Of a stretch of DNA of 64,000 bases, positions 1 through 6,297 are shown piece after piece. Under the pieces are notes generated by a model that searched no databases, was not told the DNA's origin, and saw only the letters and a program-made list of their open reading frames with translations. The translations under genes and the position numbers were made by a program. Source of the stretch: a bacterium (GTDB lineage: Bacteria; Cyanobacteriota; Vampirovibrionia; Gastranaerophilales; JAILCC01); the NCBI GenBank assembly GCA_024680555.1, contig JAILCC010000008.1, forward strand, positions 1 to 64,000, given 5' to 3'. Each line of letters begins with the position of its first letter. The stretch's first letter is position 1.

Positions 1-1
1 C

Positions 2-445
2 GGCGAAAATTCAATCGTTGGTCAACCATATGTTGAAGGTGCAAAAATTGCCGGCACGGTGCTTCTTAATTCCAAAAACCAAAAAGTTTTGGTTTACAAA
101 CAAAGATGCAAAAAAGGCTACAGAAAAAAACAAGGTCACAGACAAATGTTCTCCAGAGTAATGATTGATTCAATCGCATTTCCCGGAAAAGAAAATTTGC
201 CTGCCGAAGAAGTAAAAGCAGCAAAACCCGCTAAGACAGTTAAAAAAGCGGCAACAAAGAAAGCTGCGCCAAAAGCGGAAGCTAAGGCAGAAACTAAAGT
301 TGAAGCTAAAGCTGAAGTAAAAGCTGAAGTAAAAGAAACGACTGCAGCTAAGAAAACAACAACTGCAAAAAAGACGACTGCGGCTAAGAAAACTTCAACA
401 ACCAAGAAAACAACCGCTAAAGCAGAAACAAAAACAGAAGAATAA
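2..445 (+). CDS. rplU: 50S ribosomal protein L21 (5' end outside window), with long Lys/Ala-rich tail
   Basis: Large-subunit ribosomal protein that binds 23S rRNA. The reading frame is open from base 2, so the true start lies upstream of the window. The conserved L21 core is visible (VGQPYVEGAKIAG, then YRKKQGHRQMFSRVMID). The core ends near the codon for FPGKENLP at about 190; after it come about 80 residues made almost only of Ala, Lys, Thr, Val and Glu, in repeats such as AKKTT and KAEVKAE. Ordinary bacterial L21 is about 100-105 residues, so this tail is extra. The gene is followed 20 bp later by rpmA, the usual L21-L27 order. The identity is certain; the tail's function is unknown, though its basic composition suggests RNA contact. 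Confidence 0.95.
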   Translation, partial: GENSIVGQPYVEGAKIAGTVLLNSKNQKVLVYKQRCKKGYRKKQGHRQMFSRVMIDSIAFPGKENLPAEEVKAAKPAKTVKKAATKKAAPKAEAKAETKVEAKAEVKAEVKETTAAKKTTTAKKTTAAKKTSTTKKTTAKAETKTEE

Positions 446-465
446 TAAATTAGGAGATATAAACA

Positions 466-723
466 ATGGCACATAAAAAAGGTAGTGGTTCGACCAAGAA
501 CGGACGTGACAGTGTAGGTAAACGATTAGGCGTTAAAAAATTCGGCGGTGAAGCAGTAAAAGCCGGAAATATTCTTGTTAGACAAAGAGGTTCAGAATTT
601 CACGCAGGTGAAAATGTTGGACAAGGTTCTGATTATACACTTTTTGCTCTTTGCGACGGTGTTGTAAAATTTGAAAAACATAGAAGAACAAGAAAACAAA
701 TCAGTGTTTATGCTGAAGCGTAA
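466..723 (+). CDS. rpmA: 50S ribosomal protein L27
   Basis: L27 reaches towards the peptidyl-transferase centre. At 85 residues it has the normal length and begins [16 protein letters not shown], with the family signature [18 protein letters not shown] following. There is no cleavable N-terminal extension of the Firmicutes type: the protein starts directly at the AHKKG sequence. An AGGAG ribosome-binding site lies just before the ATG. It is cotranscribed with rplU and ended by the hairpin at 751-777. Confidence 0.97.
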   Translation: MAHKKGSGSTKNGRDSVGKRLGVKKFGGEAVKAGNILVRQRGSEFHAGENVGQGSDYTLFALCDGVVKFEKHRRTRKQISVYAEA

Positions 724-750
724 GAAAAGTTTACCAATAGTTATAATAAA

Positions 751-777
751 AAACGAGGCAAAAACCTCGTTTTTTAT
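751..777 (+). terminator. Rho-independent terminator, probably bidirectional
   Basis: An 8-bp stem AAACGAGG (751-758) pairs with CCTCGTTT (765-772) across a CAAAAA loop, followed by a T-run; A-runs on the left side would serve as a T-run for minus-strand transcripts. It sits between the convergent rplU-rpmA operon and the minus-strand gene ending at 774. Confidence 0.85.
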
Positions 778-1070
778 TTTGTAAAATCATTTACCGATTT
801 TTTGTGAAGCCATCTGGCAAATAAAAAATTCTCATAACTCAAGCAGAAATTGTACAGAGATTGCATAAGATTTTGTCCTGTTTTGGAATTTGAGGCAACA
901 ATGGTTGTATCATCAGATGCTTGCTGCAGAAAAAATTCCGTATGGATAACGTTTTCGACATGATTAACAGGCTTTTTGGACAAAATTCTTTTTAGCCATA
1001 CCTGTAAAAATTTGCATGGTTCAACATTTTCTTCAAGGTGCAGTGCGTCAGCAAAAGCTTTTATAATCAT
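774..1070 (-). CDS. Hypothetical protein, translationally coupled to proA
   Basis: A 98-residue protein I do not recognise. The start ATG overlaps the proA stop codon in a TAATG junction, which is strong evidence that it is a real, coupled gene. The sequence has no signal peptide or clear membrane segment; it has two cysteines (EPCKF, YNFCL) and a central polar stretch (QQASDDTTIVASNSKTGQN). Its stop codon reaches into the downstream terminator. Being the last gene of the kinase/regulator/proA run, it gives no strong functional hint. Confidence 0.7.
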   Translation of the reverse strand: MIIKAFADALHLEENVEPCKFLQVWLKRILSKKPVNHVENVIHTEFFLQQASDDTTIVASNSKTGQNLMQSLYNFCLSYENFLFARWLHKKSVNDFTK

Positions 1071-2374
1071 TATTTTATCCTTTCGTGAAGGAATGCTTTG
1101 GCGTTTGCACCGGTATATTCGCCAACGATTTGCCCTGAGCCGTAGAGTTTATATTTGTATATAGTCAAACCTTCAAGTCCGACAGGACCTCTGGCATGAG
1201 TTTTGTTTGTACTTATGCCGACTTCTGCACCCAAACCATATCTGAAACCGTCTGCAAATCTCGTTGAGACATTATGGTATACTCCGGCAGAATCAACATA
1301 GTTCATAAAATGTTCAGCGGTTTTTTTGTTGTCCGTGATTATGCAATCCGTGTGTCCTGAGCCGAAGTCATTTATATGGTTAATTGCTTCATTTACGTCA
1401 GAAACAATTTTTATTGAAAGAATTTTGTCTCCGTATTCGGTTTTCCAATCATCAGAAGTTGCCTCTTCAATATTCGGAAGAATTTTTTTGGTTTTTTCGC
1501 AGCCTTTCAGTTTGACATTTTCTTTTGTCATTGCGTCATATAATTTTGGCAAAAATACTTCTGCCGCTTTTTCTGATACAAGCAGTGTTTCTACCGCATT
1601 ACAAGCTGCGGGATATTGAATTTTGGAATCGACTGATACCTTTACGCCCAGAGCTATATTTGCTTCTTCGTCTATATAAATATGGCAAATTCCGTCTGCG
1701 TGCCCTAATACCGGTATTTTGGTGTTTTTCTGGATAAATTGGACGAGCTTGTTGCTGCCTCTAGGAATTATCAAATCAATATATTTATCCATAGAAAGCA
1801 TTTGGTTGACGTCTTCTCTCGATTCAACAAAATTTATTGCCCCATCAGGAAACAGGTTAATTTTTCCGAGAGTGTCGTTGATAATTTTAACCATTGCGGT
1901 GTTGGTTAAAAGGGCCTCTATTCCCCCTTTTAATATAACGGCATTTGACGATTTTATTGCAAGAGATGAAATCTGAACGACTACATCTGGTCTTGCTTCA
2001 AAAATTACGCCGATAACTCCAATCGGGCATGAAATGCGGTAGAGCTCCAAACCCTCATCCAGCTTGTTTGCCCAAAGAGTTTGTCCTATGGGATCAGGGA
2101 GTTTGCTTACATCAAGAACCCCCGCTACCATATCATTAAATTTCGAGTCGGAGAGCTTTAATCTGTCAAATATTGCTTGAGATATTTCTCCTTTTTCAAG
2201 GAGAGATTTAGCTCTGTTTAAATCTTCATTGTTTTGTGAAATTATGTATTCTTTGTTATCAATGAGAGCTTTTGCTATCTTTTCAAGTGCATTATTTTTA
2301 TCTTCTGTTTTCATTGCAGCAAGGGCGATAGAAGCAGCCTTTGCTTTTTTTGCAATATCTTCAATATTATTCAT
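1070..2374 (-). CDS. proA: Gamma-glutamyl phosphate reductase (glutamate-5-semialdehyde dehydrogenase)
   Basis: Second step of proline synthesis: NADPH-dependent reduction of gamma-glutamyl phosphate to glutamate-5-semialdehyde. At 434 residues it has the usual ProA length. The aldehyde-dehydrogenase-like fold is shown by FEARPDVVVQISSLAIKS, the NAVILKGG segment, and the catalytic motif HADGICHIYID with the nucleophilic Cys at about residue 230. The usual partner proB is not in the window. The gene starts 10 bp after the HD-GYP response regulator and overlaps the downstream hypothetical by 1 nt, so it seems to be in one operon with signalling genes. Confidence 0.95.
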   Translation of the reverse strand: MNNIEDIAKKAKAASIALAAMKTEDKNNALEKIAKALIDNKEYIISQNNEDLNRAKSLLEKGEISQAIFDRLKLSDSKFNDMVAGVLDVSKLPDPIGQTLWANKLDEGLELYRISCPIGVIGVIFEARPDVVVQISSLAIKSSNAVILKGGIEALLTNTAMVKIINDTLGKINLFPDGAINFVESREDVNQMLSMDKYIDLIIPRGSNKLVQFIQKNTKIPVLGHADGICHIYIDEEANIALGVKVSVDSKIQYPAACNAVETLLVSEKAAEVFLPKLYDAMTKENVKLKGCEKTKKILPNIEEATSDDWKTEYGDKILSIKIVSDVNEAINHINDFGSGHTDCIITDNKKTAEHFMNYVDSAGVYHNVSTRFADGFRYGLGAEVGISTNKTHARGPVGLEGLTIYKYKLYGSGQIVGEYTGANAKAFLHERIK

Positions 2375-2384
2375 TAATCATTCC

Positions 2385-3365
2385 TTAATTGTAGTCCAAA
2401 TCCAGTTCATCTTTTATTTTCAAAAAGGCTTGAACAACGTTGTAATCAAGTTGTTTCCCTGCAAAAGAAGTAATCAGTTCAATGGCTTTATCTACCGGCA
2501 TCGGATCTCTGTATACACGAGTGGAAATCAATGCATCAAATGTGTCTGCCAAAGCGATAATTCTTGCGCCTATCGGTATTTCTTCACCTTTTATTCCATA
2601 CGGATATCCGCTGCCGTCGTAGCGTTCGTGGTGGTATTTAATAATAGGAACAACTGACTCTAACTGTTTTATGCTTCCTATTATATTTAGTCCATAAGAA
2701 ACGTGTTTTTGAATGAGTTTGTATTCTTCATCCGTCAATTTTTCGGCTTTGTTCAAAATGTATTCCGGAACACCAATCATTCCTATATCATGAAGCAGGC
2801 TTGCCACTTCTATCTTACTGATTTCTATATCAGAGAGGTTCATTTCTTTTGCTATTTTTATGGCATATTCACAAACTCTTTTGCTCCTGCCGGAAGTAAA
2901 TTCATCTTTTTCGTCAAGAGCTTCCGTAATAGCACTTATTGTACCTGAAAATAAATCCTTAAAATCTGTTATCAGTCTTGTATTTTCTCTCGAAAGCTTG
3001 CTAGCTTCAAATGCCTTTTCTACGGTAAGTTCTAATTCTTCCGGTGTCCAAGGTTTTTTTATGTAGCGGTGAATTTTACCGGTGTTGATGGCATCAACAA
3101 GAATAGGAACTTCCGAATACGCAGTAATCAATATTCTTATTACATCGGGATAGTGTTCAAAACAATGGTGTAATAGTTCAACCCCATTTTTGCCCGGCAT
3201 TTTGTGGTCAGATAAGACCATTTCTATATCATTAACTTGTTTCAATGTTTCAATGGCTTCATCAGCATTGTTGGCTGTTATGATATCATAGTGTCTTCGC
3301 AGTGTTCTTCTGACAAGTTGAAGGTTATCAGGTTCATCATCAACAACCAAAATCTTATAACTCAT
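2385..3365 (-). CDS. Response regulator with HD-GYP output domain (probable c-di-GMP phosphodiesterase)
   Basis: 326 residues. The N-terminal receiver domain (about 1-120) has the acidic pair D9-D10 and the phosphoacceptor D53 in LSDHKMPG. After a short helical linker comes an HD-GYP domain (about 145-320) with HDIGMIG and the full signature HHERYDGSGYP followed by GARIIALADTFDAL. Such RpfG-type proteins usually hydrolyse cyclic di-GMP. The start codon immediately follows the stop of the upstream histidine kinase with no gap, so the two form a two-component pair. The substrate is inferred from the family. Confidence 0.93.
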   Translation of the reverse strand: MSYKILVVDDEPDNLQLVRRTLRRHYDIITANNADEAIETLKQVNDIEMVLSDHKMPGKNGVELLHHCFEHYPDVIRILITAYSEVPILVDAINTGKIHRYIKKPWTPEELELTVEKAFEASKLSRENTRLITDFKDLFSGTISAITEALDEKDEFTSGRSKRVCEYAIKIAKEMNLSDIEISKIEVASLLHDIGMIGVPEYILNKAEKLTDEEYKLIQKHVSYGLNIIGSIKQLESVVPIIKYHHERYDGSGYPYGIKGEEIPIGARIIALADTFDALISTRVYRDPMPVDKAIELITSFAGKQLDYNVVQAFLKIKDELDLDYN

Positions 3366-5009
3366 CTATGCATTTCCTTTCTGTTCCTTTAACCCGTCTC
3401 TGGGCAAGGTAATAGTGAATTTTGTTCCTTTGCCTAATTCACTTTCTATATCTATTTTCCCGTTATGAGATTCAACAATCTTATAGCTAATAGACATCCC
3501 TAAGCCGGTTCCTTCTCCGACGCCTTTTGTCGTGAAGAACGGTTCAAATACTTTTTCGATATTTTCTTTTGCAATACCGGTTCCTGTGTCTTCAATTTCA
3601 ATAACAAGATTGTTGCCCACATCTTTTGTTCTGATGTAGATATCTCCTGTATCTTTTATTGCAAAAATAGCATTATCGATAATATTCATAAGCACTTGGT
3701 TAATTTGTCCGCCATAACAATCAATAGGTGCAACTTCTTCAAATTCTTTGTGAATTGTAATTCTGTTTTTGTATTTATTATACAGAATGTTTAGTGTCGT
3801 ATTGATTTCTTTATTGATATCAATTTCGTTGATAATCATTTTTTCTGTTCTTGAGAAATTCTTCAAATCCATTACGATATTTTTTGTTCTCACCGTACCT
3901 TCTCTGCAGCTCTTGATTAAGTCGGGCAGGTCTTCTTTTAGGTAGGAGTATTCTTTATCTTCAAGGAGTTTCTGCATTTCTTCTTTTTGCTCAGCAGGAA
4001 GAAGGTCTGTATATTCTTTGTATTTGTCAATAATGTCCATCAAATCTTGAGAATAATTTGAAAGGTGAGTAAGGTTCCCGTATATAAAGTTGACGGGGTT
4101 ATTGATTTCGTGGGTAATACCTGCTACCAATTCACCCAAAGAACGCATTTTCTCAGCATGTACAAGCATTGCCTGCGTGCCTTTAAGGTCTTTCATTGCT
4201 TTATTAAGTTTTTCGTTTTTGTCTTCAATTTCCGCCGTTCTTTCTCTGATTTTTTCTTCCAAAGATGCGTGAGTCCTGTATATTATTGAGGACATTTCGT
4301 TAAAAGAACGAATAAGAATATTCAGTTCTTTGTAATATGTCATAGGAATTTTGTGGTCAAAATTACCTGTTGAAAATATTTTTACTGCTTTTGTCAGTGA
4401 ATTTATCGGAACTGTAATAAGTTTTATCATTACAAGTGAGCAAAACGAACCCAAAAGTAAAAACAGAATTGCAATTGTCGGGTTTTTAGCGGTTATTGCT
4501 TTCAGGTAGTACGTTATGCCCGAATCAAGAGAATACGCAATAACGACCATGATTTTGTTTGCAATTGTCGTTTTTTCAATTCTCATGTCCGTGTCATAAG
4601 GAGAGTACTTTTTATACTCTTGTTTTACCATTTCATAATTTGCAATTTTACCGTTTAAAGACTCCATACTTGAAAAGATTACTTTATCTCTGGTATCAAG
4701 GTCATAAATTACTACAAAGTTTATTAATCTGTTTTCAACAAGTCTTTTGGTTAATTCCTGAAAATTAGAATAATTATTTTGCGTAAAACTTTCTTTTGCA
4801 GACGAATATACGATATTTGCAATTGACTTACTGACGTTTTGCCGTTCATCAAAGCTTTTGTTCATCAGGTCTTTGGTAAATTGCATGAAGTATGTTGTCA
4901 TTGAAAGAATTGTTATGAGCATTATAATGTTCATAAAAACAAGAAAAACCGCACCAAGACTGGTGGAATTCTTTTTAAAAAAATGATTTATTTTTGTGAA
5001 AATCGTCAT
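3366..5009 (-). CDS. Membrane sensor histidine kinase (HAMP, HisKA, HATPase)
   Basis: 547 residues. One membrane segment lies near residues 18-40, an extracytoplasmic sensor region runs to about 170, and a second membrane segment is near 173-195 (TIAILFLLLGSFCSLVMIKLI). A HAMP domain and a coiled-coil linker (SLEEKIRERTAEIEDKNEKL) follow. The H-box GITHEINNPVNF places the phosphorylated His at about residue 300. The ATPase domain shows LMNIIDNAIFAI (N box), EDTGTGIA and GEGTGLGMSISYKIV. The response regulator follows at zero spacing and a four-cysteine small protein precedes it by 12 bp. The signal sensed is unknown. Confidence 0.94.
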   Translation of the reverse strand: MTIFTKINHFFKKNSTSLGAVFLVFMNIIMLITILSMTTYFMQFTKDLMNKSFDERQNVSKSIANIVYSSAKESFTQNNYSNFQELTKRLVENRLINFVVIYDLDTRDKVIFSSMESLNGKIANYEMVKQEYKKYSPYDTDMRIEKTTIANKIMVVIAYSLDSGITYYLKAITAKNPTIAILFLLLGSFCSLVMIKLITVPINSLTKAVKIFSTGNFDHKIPMTYYKELNILIRSFNEMSSIIYRTHASLEEKIRERTAEIEDKNEKLNKAMKDLKGTQAMLVHAEKMRSLGELVAGITHEINNPVNFIYGNLTHLSNYSQDLMDIIDKYKEYTDLLPAEQKEEMQKLLEDKEYSYLKEDLPDLIKSCREGTVRTKNIVMDLKNFSRTEKMIINEIDINKEINTTLNILYNKYKNRITIHKEFEEVAPIDCYGGQINQVLMNIIDNAIFAIKDTGDIYIRTKDVGNNLVIEIEDTGTGIAKENIEKVFEPFFTTKGVGEGTGLGMSISYKIVESHNGKIDIESELGKGTKFTITLPRDGLKEQKGNA

Positions 5010-5021
5010 AATTTCCCTTTT

Positions 5022-5189
5022 TTATTTTGTTTTTGGTTGTTTCGCTCTGATGTTAAGAGCTGCATCATGAGCGAGTACATATATTGCGCAAGTTTTAAGA
5101 TTTTTTAAATACCATGCACAGTCTTCTTGTTGACAGACAACATAGTTTCCATCGCTTCCGCTCATCATTGGACATTTTGGTATAGCCAA
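5022..5189 (-). CDS. Small four-cysteine protein heading the two-component operon
   Basis: A 55-residue frame starting at TTG with a GGAG ribosome-binding site 8 nt upstream. It reads MAIPKCPMMSGSDGN at the start and continues with VVCQQEDCAWY and LKTCAIYVLA. Cysteines are at 6, 19, 24 and 34, spaced like a small metal or Fe-S binding module. It ends 12 bp before the histidine kinase start and so is probably the first gene of the kinase-regulator-proA run. The evidence for coding is the ribosome-binding site, tight spacing and protein-like composition. The family is not known to me. Confidence 0.65.
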   Translation of the reverse strand: MAIPKCPMMSGSDGNYVVCQQEDCAWYLKNLKTCAIYVLAHDAALNIRAKQPKTK

Positions 5190-5277
5190 GGCATTTTCTC
5201 CAACTATTTTCTAACAAAAATATTATACCAATTTTTTGAATTATAAGCAAAAAATCTTTTTAGAGGCTTTTATAATA

Positions 5278-5306
5278 TTGATATCCCCCTTTAATTTTGA
5301 TATATT
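5278..5306 (+). promoter_or_regulatory. Sigma-70-type promoter giving a predicted leaderless transcript
   Basis: -35 TTGATA (5278-5283), a 17-bp spacer, and -10 TATATT (5301-5306) with an upstream TG at 5298-5299 (extended -10). The start codon at 5313 is 6 nt past the -10 box, so transcription should begin at or next to the ATG. Confidence 0.75.
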
Positions 5307-5312
5307 CATTTT

Positions 5313-5567
5313 ATGAGCATTCTGAAGTTTTTAAAGTCATTTGATATTTTTAACAGTGAAGCGATAAGGTTTTTAAAAGACAAGACCTTAAACATTTTTC
5401 TGTTGGAATCACAAGGTGACAAAAAAGGTTCAGTCGGCTTATCATCCGACAAAAATGCAATAAATATAAATGTTGTAAACCGTCCTAAAACGTACAGGCT
5501 GCTTGTCAGCGCAAAAAGGCGCATGGAAGAGAGAAGGGCCAGAGAAAAACAGGCAACAAGATTATGA
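5313..5567 (+). CDS. Small basic protein coupled to engB
   Basis: 84 residues, not recognised. The N-terminal part is amphipathic (ILKFLKSFDIFNSEAIRFL) and the C-terminus is strongly basic (SAKRRMEERRAREKQATRL), which would suit RNA or ribosome contact. The last codons overlap the engB start by 4 nt (ATGA), so translation is coupled. No ribosome-binding site precedes the ATG; instead a full promoter lies right before it, pointing to a leaderless message. Partnership with a ribosome-assembly GTPase is an inference from position only. Confidence 0.75.
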   Translation: MSILKFLKSFDIFNSEAIRFLKDKTLNIFLLESQGDKKGSVGLSSDKNAININVVNRPKTYRLLVSAKRRMEERRAREKQATRL

Positions 5568-6133
5568 AAATAATAAAACCCGAATTTTTAAAAAGTTCAG
5601 ATAGTTTGAAAAACTGTCCTGATTTGGCAGTGAAAGAAATTGCCCTTTTGGGGCGTTCTAATGTCGGCAAATCTTCTTTTATCAATAAGATTTGTAACAG
5701 AAAAAATCTTGCAAAAACGAGTAATACTCCAGGCAAAACACGGCTTATGAATTATTTTCTTATTGATGAAAAATTTGCAATTGTCGATTTGCCGGGTTAC
5801 GGATATGCAAAAGTTTCTCAACAAGAGCAGGAAAAATGGCGGAAAGAGCTGGAAAATTATTTGTTAAAGAGAGAAAACCTTGCTTTTGTCATTCAGTTTA
5901 TTGACGGCAGGCATGATGTTCAAAAAAATGACTTGATGATGCGAGAGTGGCTGAATTTTCATGGACTGAAAACCTATACAATAATTACCAAAATGGACTA
6001 CGTTCCCAAAAATCAGATTTTAAAAACCGTAAAAAATATTGAAAAAACCCTGAATGATTCTGCTATTCCGTTTTCTACACAAACCCCGATAAAACAGGAA
6101 ATATGGGATATTTTGGAAGAAGTTTGCGATTAA
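5564..6133 (+). CDS. engB: Ribosome biogenesis GTP-binding protein EngB (YsxC/YihA)
   Basis: An essential GTPase of large-subunit assembly in many bacteria. At 189 residues it has the usual length. G1 is GRSNVGKSS (30-38), the Thr of G2 lies in NTPGKTRLMN, G3 is DLPGYG (75-80) and G4 is TKMD (142-145). No insertions or losses are seen. It overlaps the upstream small gene by 4 nt and is followed by a terminator at 6211-6241. Confidence 0.95.
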   Translation: MKIIKPEFLKSSDSLKNCPDLAVKEIALLGRSNVGKSSFINKICNRKNLAKTSNTPGKTRLMNYFLIDEKFAIVDLPGYGYAKVSQQEQEKWRKELENYLLKRENLAFVIQFIDGRHDVQKNDLMMREWLNFHGLKTYTIITKMDYVPKNQILKTVKNIEKTLNDSAIPFSTQTPIKQEIWDILEEVCD

Positions 6134-6210
6134 ATGTTTTTTATTCTAATACGCATGCCAATAAAAATCCAAACCTGCTTGCTTTGGGTTGTTTCAAAAT
6201 GCTTTTAATG

Positions 6211-6241
6211 ATTGCGTTTTGACGAAATAACGCAATTTTTT
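6211..6241 (+). terminator. Rho-independent terminator after engB
   Basis: Stem ATTGCGTT (6211-6218) pairs with AACGCAAT (6229-6236) around a 10-nt loop and is followed by TTTTT. Confidence 0.8.
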
Positions 6242-6297
6242 AACTACGCTTGTTTTTATAAATCTAAGGGAAGTTTATAAAAAAAGGGGTAATTATT

